Shown: positions 25,589-38,880, numbered from the stretch's first letter. The stretch: DNA of 64,000 nt from Hoplostethus atlanticus (GCA_034670405.1 JAXDDX010000015.1:4308001-4372000); one strand, 5' to 3'. The notes: generated by a model from the sequence alone, not told the origin. Numbers and translations: made by a program.

Positions 25589-26742
25589 CCTGTCACCTTC
25601 TTAGCAGTGACACATTTGAGCCTCGAGCCCTGTTTGTTTGCATGAATGGTGGTGTGTGTGTGTGTTTGTTAGGGCAGGTGGAGAGCAGAGAGGTGGTGCG
25701 TTATGATTAAAGCCACGTGCTGAACCTGATTTGCAAGGCTGCAGACGGGTGGCGGGAGAGTTTAATCCGCGTCAGTGTTTGTGGGGGGGTGATATCGATG
25801 TACTCGGAAGGGGGTTGACCCGGATGCGCCCTCATGAAGAAATGATAAGAGCTCGTACGTTCGGGGCATATTGGTTTGTGCGTGATGGTAGTGTCACGGG
25901 GCTCGGGCTACATCATGTATAGCAGTATGCTGATCCCGTCCGCTGATTCGACTCTCCTGCAGCCGGCTTTATATACACAACAGGATTGACCTGATCACTC
26001 AAGTGAGCGCAGTGCACTAAAGAGTTGTTCTGAAGGCCCCCCGCCTGGCTGTTCTCCTCAACGGTTTAAATCATGTCGCCTGCGTCCTTGAAACAAACGG
26101 AAGCAAGCGAACACCCAAACTGGGTCTATTAGTATCTTTTAAAGGGGGAGCTACTTTTCAAAGTCAAATAAACAAATGCATTTGTAAAAACTCTGAAAAC
26201 GTCACGCCTACGACTCGCTGGAAAATGTAACCGATGCTGTACGCGTTTGGTATGAAAATCAGCACGAAATGGCAAAACCGTACAACTCCAGCGGGAAACA
26301 GTGATTGTGAGTCATTTTGATTTCAGACAACACGGTAAGTAAGCATACAAATTATTGTTGTGCTACGCTTTGATTTCCTTCCAACCAGCCTGACAGTGTG
26401 TTGTTTCTGTGCGCTCGTGCGCTCTTAACCTCCTGCCACATGTGTGTATTTGCGTGCATACTTTTTGGGTTGGGGGGCGGGTTGTGGGTGTGTACATGTG
26501 TGTATGTGTTACTGAATGGCATCCCGCAGATAGCTGTCCTTCAGCAGAGACCTCCTTGTGCCAAGGTAATTCCCTTTGAGTGGGCAGATGGATCAGAGCA
26601 CCCCGTTTAACACTTGATAGACTGGGAAATAGTGGTCATTGTGCTCTTGGCGAGCTCCCCGAGTTCCTCGTCCTCAAGGGAGAGGTAGAAAAGGTGAATT
26701 TTAACCTTGGAGCCCTCTTAAAAGAAGCAGCCAACTTACTAG

Positions 26743-26746
<4 letters not shown>

Positions 26747-26776
<30 letters not shown>
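26747..26776 (+). repeat. TG dinucleotide microsatellite, 15 units
   Basis: A perfect TG run of 30 bases. The open frames that cross it read it as Cys-Val or Thr-His repeats and are not real. Confidence 0.93.
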
Positions 26777-26777
<1 letters not shown>

Positions 26778-27625
26778 ACGGTTTTGAAAAAAAACAACCA
26801 CCTGTCCTCATATCCATGGGAGCTGTGGAGGCAGTATGTGATCAAATCAATATCTAAAACAACCTGCATTATGTGAAAGCAAATGATATGTATTCTTGCT
26901 GACCTCACGCCTCTTCTACACACCCTGTCACACATGATAACTGATATCAATCGGTCAAAAAAGCCGATATTTATTGTGCATTAAAGACATAAATAGATAT
27001 CATGCCGGGTCACAGGGGACTAATTCCTTGCTTGCATGCTCCAAAGTCATTCATTGGGACTGTGATATAACTCAAGTCGCCATAAAATACAGAACGGTAA
27101 TGACTCAAAGGTCAGACGCAGAAGTCCTGGCGGAGGTGCCATTTGTTTCCTAATACCCAGCGAACCTCTAACATTATTGATCTCCTGCACTGCATGACTT
27201 TGAAAAGTAATTACTAGGTTATATATGATGAGATTTTGCTCCCCAAGGGATGACTTTATTACCACAATATAACATCCCCTCTCCTCCCCTAAAGAAATAC
27301 AAGGGAGTCAATACAGCGCGCTTATTGTTTGCATAGAGGAAGACCTGCCGTTTTTAATGACAGGCCCGATGTATTTATTGCAGATACAGTGAACAGGATT
27401 GGTAAACGAGGTAAAGAAGGAAACCCCCCCCCCTCACAACCCCACAAACATTATCTTCTTTCACATGAAATGGGGGGCCCATCTGTGTTTCATGCCGATT
27501 TGTTTGTCTCACACAGGAGACTCAACCCATTTGTTTCCGAAGGAAAATAAAGCTGCTTTTTCATATGGCTGCTTTCGGAAAGGGAAGAGGAAAGTGTGCT
27601 CGCTGGGCGCTTATAGGACCAGTCT

Positions 27626-27815
27626 AGAGGGAGACCGGAGAGGGGAAGAGAGACGGAGGCGGTGAAGAAGAGGAGAGAAAGGAAGCCGATAGGGGAGATA
27701 AAGAATCCGAGAATTTAGGTGGGAGAGGAGAGAAAGAGAAAAAAGGTAAAAGAGAGAGATGAGGGAATGAAAGAGAAAATGAGATGGAGTGAGGCAGAGA
27801 GAGAGAGGGGGGAAA
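27626..27815 (+). repeat. Long purine-rich (GA) tract
   Basis: About 190 bases are nearly all A and G, with only scattered pyrimidines, in GAGA/GGAAAG-type words. It is long enough to form triplex (H-DNA) structures and explains the Ser/Phe/Pro-rich open frame on the minus strand (27624-27905), which is not a gene. Confidence 0.8.
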
Positions 27816-28197
27816 GTTGTGATTACTATGCTCCATGCTGTTTCGCATGGCTCCTCTTCCCAATAGCCTGAAGCGACCAGGGCTCAGATTTGGGCTGCCA
27901 ACCAAAAGGTGGATATCAGCATTCCTTTGAGCCTTCCTGCCTCCTTCCCCCCTAACCAGACTTCACACACGCTGCTTCTATCAACTTAGTCCGTGTCTGC
28001 TAGGCTTTGAAGTGGGAGCTACGTGACGCTTTCATGCAGTTTTTAAATTCCATTTTGCAGTTTACGGCAGTGGTATTAATTGTCATTTAGCACGAGGGCT
28101 ACACGGCCAATTGAGTCGATGAACACACGGCCACCAGAAGCCACCTAGAGTTGTGCATGCACATCGATCGGGAACCTAGTATTGAAATTATCGATAG

Positions 28198-28459
28198 TGT
28201 TATGACCGCTTGTTAGTGTCTCAACGAAGTAGGGAGACCACACGGTAAAAGCTATAAGTTAACCGAGGTTAAAACAACACAAACAAAAGAGGAAGGGGGC
28301 GAGAGAGAGATCAGCAGCCCTTGGCCCGTCTTAAAGGTCTCTACCCAGCTGCGGACAATCAGCTCATCAGGGGCCACACCTGTCTTAAAGGGACAGAAAC
28401 AATTAAAAAATACATAGACAGAGATGAAGGTCAGGCAAACAGGCCCGGAGGCTGTCACA
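28198..28459 (-). mobile_element. Solo LTR, 262 bp, with 4-bp target duplication
   Basis: The element starts TGTTATGACC and ends GGCTGTCACA on the plus strand, giving the TG...CA ends of a long terminal repeat on either strand. It is flanked by an exact ATAG on both sides (28194-28197 and 28460-28463), a short target duplication of the size made by gypsy/Ty3-type integrases. No internal retrotransposon coding region is present on either side, so this looks like a solo LTR left by recombination between two LTRs. The minus orientation (TGTGACAGCC...GGTCATAACA) is preferred because its 5' end resembles fish LTRs I recall; this is not certain. Confidence 0.65.
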
Positions 28460-28490
28460 ATAGATGTCGGGGGTCTGACTCTACTTAATA

Positions 28491-28803
28491 TTTAAAGGTG
28501 CGACATTTTTAAACAATAAATCATTGTGAAATAAATTGTGATAGCTTGGTGTAAATTAGATCATGGTCGTGACGACTGCTAGCCTGTATATCACCAGTTG
28601 TTTTGTTAGTGCTAGTGTCTTTGCACTGGAAGAACAGTGCCCTCTTCCTGTTTTGTGCAGTAAAGCAATCCAGCTGATTTCCTGCCAAATCCGACCTGGT
28701 GGCACACAATGTAAAATGCATTGCGGAGGCTGGTCCCCTTTGTTTATGGTAGTTATATTAATGTATTAATCATTTATAAAGTGCTACATATAGCATCTTT
28801 TAG
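28491..28803. mobile_element. Diverged MITE of about 310 bp
   Basis: The left end reads TTTAAAGGTGCGACATTTTT. The reverse complement of the right end reads TAAAAGATGCTATATGTAGC, then AAATGATTAATACATTAA. The left side continues with AATAAATCATTGTGAAATAA. The ends are therefore imperfect inverted repeats. CTTAATA occurs just outside both ends (about 28484-28490 and 28806-28812) and may be part of an old target duplication. A second, related end is at 1915-2040. The class (hAT-like or other) is undetermined. Confidence 0.45.
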
Positions 28804-31800
28804 TGTCTTAATAGTGAGCCACATGATCAGAAGCCTTATCTGGATCTAGCAGAATGCATTTACTCAAGCTCTTATAGGAAGTGCCAGTGCAAGAAAAGTC
28901 CATTGAGGTCTTACATTGAAGATAGCAATGGGGAGATTTGTTTTCAGCAGCCTACATGAGAAGCGGTGTATACATACTGTAAGCTGCTGGCCTCAAGATA
29001 AAATATTGTGCTCATGTAACCACGCAGTTAGCTTCCTGGCCCTTGCTGGCACCTTGAGAGTAAGCTCTACCTTTCTGAGGAATTACCCATATTCATCATC
29101 CCCACATACAGTTTGGATAAACACTCATAATATTAAGGCCTTTGTTGTTCTGCCTCATAAAATCTCAACACTGGTTTGCTTTCCTACACACTGCTCTCCC
29201 TCTGTACTCGCATTAAAGGCTCACATCCCCAGACAATTCCAATTTTCCACTGAAAAACTTTGTTCTCCATCGTTAATTACAGAAGGCCAATGTTTTCTCT
29301 CACCCTATAATTAGAATTCAGAAAACAATTACATATCATTCAGTCAGCATGATTACCTCCTGTCACTCCAGCCTTCCGTGCCATAATTTAATATTTTGCT
29401 CAATGATCACTCAGAGGATTCATAAAGGCAAAAGAGGCTTCCACTTATAGCGCATTGCCTAGTCATCAGCCACTCTGCATGTACATCTGATAAATGCTGG
29501 GTTGAGGGAGGCACTCCGGTTTGACAATGTGCCATTAAGCCATCCACTCTTGCAAATGCTGGGTGATTAATGCCTGCTCCTTTTCCCTCATTTAGCCCTC
29601 CAATAATGATCCTGTATTAACAGGTCCTTGCTTCTGGTGACGAAACCCGCAAACAGGTCAACAGTAACACCTCCAGGATGGGCACAAATCCTACAAGTTG
29701 AAGTACCTTGCAACTGACTGTCAGATGCACAGTATTTAAGCTGAGGTGTGTTTCTCTTTTTAAACCAACATGCAATTTCTACTCTGATTTGAAGCGGAAC
29801 ATATGGTGCAACAAGTACTTAACATGCTTAAGACCTTTTACCAGTCGTGTTTTTGGAATTAGACGTTTGGACAGGAGAAAATTCTCAAGGGATGTAAGCC
29901 TGATAGATGAAATGTTTCTTTTAAATCCATCCAACCACCTCCAAACACCTCTGTTTTAATAAAAACAAAAAATGTGAATTATGACACTTTTATGTCAATG
30001 CTGGAGAAGTGAAACCACCTCAGGTCTAATTACCGCAAAACACGTGAGAATACTTGAGGTGCTCTGTAGTGGAATGAAGACATAGCTGGAACCACTTTAA
30101 ATGGTTTTCCAAACAAAGCGAGCTGCCTTGTCAGCATGTACATTCCTGATTATGTGGAGGTTAATGTCATGCATAGTGCAGGTGGGAATTTACATCTCAT
30201 CCACAAAATGGCCTTCTATTGTGAGAACTCATGGAACAAGGTTTTACACGCTGTGACATTTATGGTTTTCTACCTCCATCATTTTTCAATTTTGGCAGCA
30301 CTTTGACGCCGCTGTCAGAATGTTTGGGGATGCAGCATGTGTTGAATGTCATGTCACGCATACAATTGGATTACATTTGGCCAACCGGAGTAGGTTAGAT
30401 ATTAAAGTTCCACCGCTCAAAAAGAGTACCCCGAAAAGATAAACAAGCGTGATTGCAGCTGCCCTGCAGCATTGGTGAGGTCTTATCGCGGCTCAATTGA
30501 TGTTTGGTAGTGTGACCTGTAAAGCGTCCTACTATATATTGAGGACCTTTCAATGTGATTAGCAAACTTTAAAAAGTTTTCAAAAATAAAAAAAAACAAC
30601 ACTGAAGTTTGAAAAGGGGAGGTGTACCAAGGTGCTTTCAATGTTCTTTGTGAAAAGATATGAAGGCGACAGGATTCGATTTTTATTAGCAGCATGTCAG
30701 CCCAACTTATATGTGTGCAAACACTTGAGTCCAAGACAAATTTCCCCACGGGGACAATAAAGTATATTGTATTGTATTGTATTGTAACTGCAAACGGGGT
30801 TCGCTTCCAATTCAGTTTATCAAACATCTATATGGACTGCTTCATGTATAATTTTATTTTATATGGTCATTAGGCGTCAAGGGCCAGGATACCAGGACTT
30901 CGATGCTGACTGTATCCCCCATTCCTTTCTAAGATCTAGTAGTCCTCTTTCACCTGTAACCTTCATGTCTCTGTTAGGGATTGCTGGGCTTTTTTGGCGG
31001 GGGATAGTGCGAGAAGAGGCTAATTTTCTCACTCCAGCCAATCTCTCTGAAGCCACAGCCAAAGCCTTTTGCTGTACATTTTGAAAAGCCTTCCAGATTG
31101 CGCAGCGCAAGCCTTTACTGAAAGCCTATTATTAATGGAAAGGTCAGAGCAGGGTGGGTGGTTAGATAGTTGCAAAGAGATACTGTCAGTTCTCTCCCCA
31201 TTCACTCTCCAAGGCCAAGGCAACTAAGGGATAAAGAAGCAAGCTCACAGGGGTATTACAGTACAATATGCTCTTAAATGTCTGTAAAGTCGGCATGCTT
31301 TGAAGGCACTGGAATTCCCATACATGTTGTATTGGGCCTTGTCTAGTTACTTCTCGAATCTTAAGCCGTCATTTATTGGAATGGACATGGGCTCATCTAT
31401 TTCTTGATGATACCCCATCCCCCCCCCCATGGCGAATCCTGCTCAATTCTTCAACAACAAAGACAATTTTTTTCAATTGTTTTCAAATGTTGAAAACAAA
31501 TGTCCATCAATGTTAAGCCAACTGTAAAGCTACTAATTGCTTCTTGGGTTTGAAGACTAGGATATTCTCACTGGCACTAATGGTAATAAATGGACAGATC
31601 CAGTATAGTCTGTCACTAGACCTTTTATCATCACTTATTATTTGCTCCAATAATTGAACTACTGATATCAGCAGCTATTCTGCATAAAAATTAAATGAGA
31701 ACGCCCCATCTCTTTTAAAAAAGAGAACATAAATGTGGCGATTTCCTCATAGTTCATTTGTACTATTCAAATTCAAGGAGGTACTTGCACGATGCGCTGA

Positions 31801-32452
31801 TTGCTTTAGCCAAGAAGGCATATTGACATTCATGCTGGAAATGAGAGCATGAAATAATAATAGTTGTTTTGGGGACTATTGCAGCCATGGAAACTAGAAG
31901 GTGCAGTTGTTGAAAACAGTATGCTGTCATTATCGTATCCGTACATTTTAATAGCTTGAGAGGAGCGAGAGGTAAATATTGATCGGTTGCAGATTCCTCA
32001 ATGAAGCTTGTTTCCGTCTCCCAATTTATTTGTCCCACAGGGTCAGTTGTCAGCTCTGTAAAATCACTTTCATTACTTTCATCACTGGATATGACCAAAG
32101 CAATTTTATGAATGTCATCTGAACTTTCAAAAGTTATCTGTTGCCTTCGTAAATATCCATCTGCCAGCAGACATTTATCTTTGTTTGTCGACTGCCTTTT
32201 GTTACTGCCTCGCTCCTTTCTTAGATTTCAGGCATCCTCCTCATTTTATGTACCGCCATCTATTTTAACTGTCTTGACAAGGTTAATGGTCTCATAAATG
32301 TCTGCGGAATCCCATGGGCAAGATTTCTTTATTGGAGTTTTTCAGTTTTGTTTGGCATTGACTTATTCAGCAGGGTCCCCCCCCCGGCTTTGATCTCCCC
32401 AGTTCAGCTAACTGGATGTTGAAGGCATGACACGGGGGATGACAGTGCTCTG
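28804..32452. other. Non-coding stretch, one repeat tail inside
   Basis: No gene is supported; open frames up to 132 codons (28916-29314) have no recognisable domain. Positions about 29320-29650 look like ordinary unique sequence rich in AATTA/TAAT words and could be an enhancer, but this cannot be judged from one genome. Confidence 0.4.
30726..30785 (+). repeat. LINE/SINE 3' tail ending in TATTG repeats
   Basis: The sequence AATTTCCCCACGGGGACAAT, then AAAGTA, followed by four ATTGT-type units matches the common fish retroelement ending (TTTCCCC...GGGGATCAATAAAGTA plus a simple tail). The body upstream is not recognisable. It is the plus-strand counterpart of the tail at 8866-8942. Confidence 0.55.
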
Positions 32453-32736
32453 CTCGACTCAGAGTTGTTTGTGTCAAGGTGTTTGAGTCACAGTGCATCA
32501 TGGGAAGATGCCCCCCTCAGATGTAGCAAATATTGCACTGATTGAACAGGAGCTTTACATTTGCTCGTCTTAGATAACATTCACCAATGCAGGAATCGGT
32601 AAATGTCTCTCGACTTGGAGTTGTTTGTGTCAAGGTGTTTGAGTCACAGTGAGTAAGGGAACAACTGTTTTGCCCCCTCAGATGTCAGCAAATATTGCGG
32701 TGATTGAACAGGAGCTTTGCAAATACCGTCTTAGAC
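32453..32736 (+). repeat. Tandem duplication, period 156 bp
   Basis: Copy 1 (32453-32576) and copy 2 (32609-32736) share long identical words such as GTTGTTTGTGTCAAGGTGTT and GATTGAACAGGAGCTTT in the same order. Each copy carries an AP-1-type TGAGTCA (32484-32490 and 32640-32646, exactly 156 apart). Small differences, including a replaced segment after the CACAGTG word, show the duplication is not very recent. No coding potential is seen. Confidence 0.88.
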
Positions 32737-35700
32737 AAAAATGTATTTAGCAGGAGGAAATTCATGAAGTGCATGAAGTATGAAGTGTTCTGTCAATATG
32801 TTCTTGCAATTCGCTCTCTAAGCTCTGGGGAAGGGGTGGATTATACAAATAGGTTGCATTGCTATAATCGCTCTCCACTGTGCCTTTCTGTCTTTGGTAA
32901 ATGGATAAATGGATATGAATAGGTTCCCGCTATGGCGGTATATAAATCGCGTTAGAGATGCTGATTACATCTTTCTGTGTGTATGCATAAATTGTTCATG
33001 ACATTGTAATATGTAGTGTCGAGCAATTTGATGTAAACTGTTGTTCTAAAAAATAATGTAATTGGGTCAAAAGGTTTTTTTTTTCTTCCGAGAGGAAAAT
33101 AGTCATGCACGCACTCATGATTTCATATTTATATGCGCGTTTGAGTGGGGGGGGCGTGGTGGCGGCGAGGGATTCAAATGTTGAATATGTCTGAATCACT
33201 ATGCTACTGTACCAATGCACCTTCATTTGCTGCAGTCTTGCTGCTTGGCGAAGATGAGTTGGAACAGCCTGCTGCTTTCTGATTTTCCCTTTAATCAAGT
33301 GTTCCAGTCAAGAAGGTGTTTTGCGCCGGGTAAGAAAAACTGATTTCCACAAATCTGGCTTGAGGCAGGCCATCACTGGGCAGATAAGCACAATCAGGTT
33401 GGTAGCGACTGTGTGCACAACTGTCTTCTTGGCACACTCTGCGTCCAAATTCCCTCCAGCCCTCTCACACTGAATTGCATGCCCACTGAGCCACTATCGT
33501 GGAAGATGACCTGAGCACAGGGAGTACAGATGCAGCACTTGAAGAAGCATCACCTTGGATTCGACCTTGTATCTGTCAAAAAAGCACTCCTCAAATGACA
33601 AAATGGGACAAAAAGAGCCGTGATTTTGGGATAAACGCCAAAGCATGTCTCCTTGTTGTAAAGTATACGCACGTATGACTGAAATCATACATGCATGCAT
33701 TTCCTGTGGTGCTGTTCCCTCTCAACCATTTTGTATTTTGGCAGAAAACACTGAAAACAGTGAAAATGATTTTCCACCTTTTTTTGAGTTTAAAAAAACA
33801 ATTCTCTTTCTAAGTTAAATCTTAGGCTGAAGCACCCCTCATGAACTGTCTGCATTTGTACACGTGTGCATTTTTGCCAGGCTGCCTAGAAGGCATTCCC
33901 GTGGGATATTTGGAATAGTTTTTAGTGTCATCCACTGTGAAATGTTTATGAATGTTTAGTCTAAGGTTGTTTTCAACGTATTATCAAGATTAATAGGTGC
34001 TCAATGTAGTTTCACTCGCTTCATGTATACCCCCAAACCGCTCCACATGAGTGCACTTTTTTATATGGGCCTACCTTGTATTACATCCGTGAACGCATTG
34101 GGAATAAATGTGGTTAAAATACTAACAATTCCTACCGTACACTGAAATCTGACTTGGCACCGTCTGAATGGACAGTGCACCGTCTGACTCTTAACTAAGA
34201 ATAAGAAAAGGAATAAATCATTAATCTTAGTTCTGCTCCTCATTATAACTTGGCCCTACATGCCGTGGCTGTCATTTGTAGGTTCAGCTCTTAAAGCTCG
34301 TTGCCTCTACAGGGAAATAAATTTCATGTGAAAGTGGTTCACCCGATATGGGTTCAATTTCCAGTCACGTTTTCAAGCCCTTTATCACAAACAAGCCTCA
34401 AAGGACTTTACGGGCCTAACTAGGTCAGGCTGATAGACAGTCCGATTTATGACACAATCGATTATCAATTATCAACCAGTAACAGGTAGAAGAGGGCTGA
34501 AAGGATTTAACAGAGTGGAGGACATAGCAAGCCAAATAATCTGCGGTAGGTAGCCCAACCTGGTCGGCTCCACCAGCCTCTATGAAAACAAGGTAAAACT
34601 CCCGTGGGCGGGGCAATTCAGAGGCTCCTCCCACCAGGACGGCTGGGCCTGAAATAGATGCCAGGACAAAATATAGTGCAGGCCACGTAGTTCTGTGTGT
34701 ATAGTTCAATCGGATAGTTCAGTATCCTTCTTCAGCCACGGCCCCTATAGTTCAGCATATGTAGCACAGGCCATATGTGTCAATGTCCTCAGTCGACCAG
34801 GGGCAAAAATGGATGGGTGAATGTAGATCCTGTGATGAGATCCCGCGTCTCGCGTCTCCAGCCACAGCCAGCTAAAGTATAAGGCGATGTAGTAGGTGGG
34901 CCCTGGGCCGATGCAGCTTTCTTTATAAACTATATAGACAGACGTCAGTATGGTAAAATTAGTCATTTTAAGGTTAAGCACTTTTCCCACCTATTCCTGA
35001 CAGTAAGAGGTGAGGATATTAGAGAAACAATAATACACAAAGAAGCAGGTGCCGAAGACAACAAGTATCCCTGGGCATCCCCTTACAGTGTAACAATGTA
35101 CAGAACAGGATGTGGTTACTAATCCCACTCAATATCCTCATTTGCAAACACCTACACCCACCAACACCTACTATTGAAATCTGTGGTGACAGATGACCTC
35201 TAATCCCTACTGGGATGTAAGACCTAACACAGTCAATTGCAATTTGGTGGAGCTGCGGGGAAAAAAAGCTTCTTTTGTTAGTCTTAGCAGTCTCAATCTA
35301 TCAGTTTCCAATTACAATCCTTGAGCCCAGGGCTGATAGACACATTAGACGGTCCCTTGGTTCATTGCCTTTACTAAATGTATTAATACTGTTGCAACTT
35401 TTATCCTCATCCGCAAATATTGGGATAAAATGTTCAAATCATAATAATATATTGTTGTTGTAGTATTGTTGTAGGGGTCTATATTGGAATTTATACTCCG
35501 TACACATAGTATGCATAGGTTAGTCCTGTCTGCGCTACTTCTCTGTTTCAGTCGATGGTAAGAGAGAACAATAATACTCTTAATGTCAATGTAAGATAAT
35601 GTCATCAGGGTTTAACAGGTTTTAGCTAAAGATCAGGATTTTATGATACTGTAGCTATAGACCATTGAGCTAGAGGGAGGAAGGGTGGCGTAATGTGCCA

Positions 35701-38700
35701 TAAAGTTCTGCACAATCTATAATCTGATTTGTCTCCTGCATGATATCAGGTATTGATACACGTGCCATCTGCAGAAATGATCGTGTTATTATAGCCAATA
35801 TAAAAGCTATTATGGCAAAATCTTGCCTAGGGTAGCCTAACTGTCAGAGCCCACTCGAGCCTCATTGTATATATATAAATGGCTTGGTGTTGTAACACTG
35901 AGCAGCCTAATAGAGCTGTGTTATCTAAATTTGCATCAATAATGAACTTTAACAAATGAAAAGTACTCATTAATCTATATACTACCTGGAGAAAGATCCA
36001 CTCTCTATCCCGGCTAGCACTAAAGGGAATACAAAATTCAAATATGCCGATGATTAAACACCCAGCTACCAATGCATGTTTGCAATTCTAATGTCAAATG
36101 ATATCAATGGGCTCGCTGGAAGACACTTTCGTTTTAAGCCGGCAAGTAAACATGTTAACCGAATGATTTACAGTACGCATGCATGGTATTCCTGTGGCTG
36201 TCGCAATAGAAATGAGGGCGGATAGCTGCCTGCTGTGGCCTCAGTAACTCAGTAGGTAGGCTACACCACAAACTGAATGAAGGGGGCTGGCATTGTCTGC
36301 CGGCGAGGGATCAAAATAAGCAGCTATGGTGATATTTCCTTATTGCAGGTACAGGCCAATGTGCCTGGCGGCTGGGTACCACATCCATTCATCATATAGC
36401 TGACTCACCCTCCTCTCTCCTTTTCTTTTCTCAGAAAGTGTTTTAGAATGAGCTGCGGGAACTGATAGACCTGGCCTGGTTTCCGAGCTGGAGTGTGCTG
36501 TACAGTGCCACATAAAAAAGGGAAGACTCGGGACACCTTGATAGATGTAACCTTTCAAAAGTTAGTGAACATTTTATGTGGGGGATCAAAGGGTCCTTCA
36601 CAATTTCAGCACACGACACGACATCTCTCGTAAGATCTTGCGTATGTGCTTTACAAACATCTCATGATATTTGAGCGAGATAATCGCCAGAGTGACAGCT
36701 GAGTGATAGAGATATCTCAACTCTCCCACTGAGAGGTTGTGTCGACCTTTCAGTAATGGTTGCTGCACACTCAGCACAAAATAAATGTCCTTCTCCAGCG
36801 GCACAGAGGGTCCTGATTTCCCTGCCTTGTCCCGACCTGGAAAGATGCACTGCTGCCTCGCAGAGGATGATAGAGGGCTTTCAGGTGACATTAACTCACC
36901 TGCTGACAGCCATATTGGAAGTCCACAGCTCTTGGGCAACAGTGGGTTGTGAACAGCTGATTGCACTTCTAGCAACAATTCATCTGTCTCAACAGAACTG
37001 GATAGACATGGTTCATTTCTGTTGTGGTTTGGACTGGGAACTGATCAGTTCATCACTGGTATCTGACTGATTTTGTGTTTAGATAATGTCAGCTAACCGT
37101 CACTGTCTTGTTATTAACACATCTGATTTGCACACTAGCTAATGTATCTAGTCGCTACATCAATCTACAACTCGGAGTGTTTGGAGTAGACTAGTGCTAA
37201 AGACAAGCCATTTGGAAACAACTGCATCACACTATTCACTTTTTTTTAACATTACTGAATGGACTTTCACCAACACCACAGCGAACCTTTTGAGGTTTCT
37301 CTCTTTTTCCAGTCTGGCTGTTAAATATTTAGACATTATTTGCAGCCAATTTTCCAGCTGTGGTTGCTAGCAGTGTTGTGGCGCAACTGCAAAGTCTCTG
37401 TAAGGTGTAGTAGAGGGTTTAGGGTTCATTGTTGGCCTTTAGCTGTTGTCATTGTTTTTCCTCATCAATTATTTATTAAAAACTCAAATTAAATCATATT
37501 CATTCTGCATATATTAACCTTTTCAGGCATGTGTTCTGAGGTCTGAATTGTGTGGCGGGCCTGCCTATGCTGCAGCCTATCTTTGTGTTGCCCTGTGTTA
37601 CACAAGATCTTCTTCCACATACAAAAAACATACATCATTGTTATAATATTATAATCCAGCCATAAAGTAACAGGAATTGTTTTAAAATGTTGCCTCAGAC
37701 AATTTGCCATCAGTGCAATGTAAGTGAGACATCACTTTGGCTGGGGAAATCATTGTGTGCTCACAGTTCTTTAGTGATTCACACGAAAAACTGAAAATAC
37801 ACACAAAATAAAGGCAACAATCTGTCCTATTATGCAATCTCACATCCAAAACTATTAAAGTATGGAGGTAGATTCAATTACGTGTTGCTGTTCAAATGCG
37901 TATGCAGCTCACAATATTAGAATGATTTTTGAAGCAGATGCTGTTCCATTTTGAATGAAAGATTAAGGTAATGTGTTGTAATTTAACAGTGCTGACCTTT
38001 TTTTAAAAAGTTTTCCGGTTTGTCTATATGACATGCTGGCGGCTGAACACCGAAAATTATTTATCTTATCAACAGGGCTCAGAGACGACACTCAAGTGCA
38101 AGAATGTGCGACGCAGTAACAGCTGCAAATGACAGGACGTTTCTTCTGGTTGTGAAATAAATCTATGGTGGTTATCTCAACTCAATTACCATCTAAAAGA
38201 ACCCCAGAATAATATCAGCCTATTATGTAACGTAGGCTGGCCACTATCAAACAACAGCCCGATCTCCCTTGGTGTTCACAGCCATGTCAGTCAGGGTCAA
38301 ACTGCTATAAAGGATGTGTCAGGGCTTAGCATGAAGATGGGCAGGGACTTGCTCTTACAGATCCTTACCAATGTTGGGAGTCAGGCAATCCAATTCACAA
38401 TGAGATCCCACCGGAGCTCGAACTCCCAGCAATTCTCCTCAGCCAAGCCTGTAATTGATATTTGTCAGAGGAAGAGGGTGGTCCATGTCAGCGCCAAGGC
38501 TGCTGGGAGATGTAGAATGGCAGAAGGGCACACTTGAAGCCTGAGACAGTGGAGATGTAAGCCTGTGAAGTATCTCATGACAAGCCTGCTGATATTTGAT
38601 GCTGTGCTGTTTGTCATTAATCTATTTATTTCTGCATTCTTCATAGGATTAGGATTTGTGACGTGCTCTCACAGAATGAGTCGGAAGTCGCAATGGCTGA

Positions 38701-38880
38701 TTTACGTAGAAATGCTTTTTAATGTCAAAAGTCTATTTTTGACCATTTTGGTATTTTGACTAATTTTAATAAAACAAAATCTTGGCTTTCATAATCTGTA
38801 TGAATTACTTCCTATTTTGGAGTGGAAATATAACTTTGAAGCATAAAAGCAAAATATGGTATTTGGCGAAGTTGATCGCG
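32737..38880. other. Non-coding stretch with a probable repeat in the middle
   Basis: No gene is supported. Most of the stretch is AT-rich spacer. The only repeat-like part is 34380-34990, listed separately. Open frames up to 126 codons (36598-36978 minus) show no domain. Confidence 0.45.
34380..34990 (-). repeat. Possible antisense retroelement 3' region
   Basis: At the low-coordinate end the minus strand reads GTAAAGTCCTTTGAGGC, then TTGTGATAAAGGGCT. This resembles the ending GTAAAGCCCTTTGAGG...TTGTGATTTTGGGCTAT of a common fish retroelement or gene-derived repeat. The sequence further up (minus strand) has GC-rich words such as GCCCCGCCCACGGGAG that also look repetitive. No coding part was recognised and the far boundary is a guess. 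Confidence 0.3.

Larger units (their letters stand above)
24501..27625. other. Non-coding stretch with a moderately CpG-rich patch
   Basis: No gene is supported. Positions about 24670-24850 are richer in CG dinucleotides than the surroundings (for example CCGCGCCG-type words) but lack a recognisable exon. CA/TG microsatellites and a G-run are listed separately. Confidence 0.45.

Noticed and set aside
27624-27905. Ser/Phe/Pro-rich minus-strand frame
   Set aside because: It is produced by the homopurine tract, not by coding selection.
34340-34372. GGTTCAATTTCC, a B-box-like word suggesting a tRNA or SINE
   Set aside because: No A-box at the right distance and no cloverleaf could be drawn, so no RNA gene is claimed.
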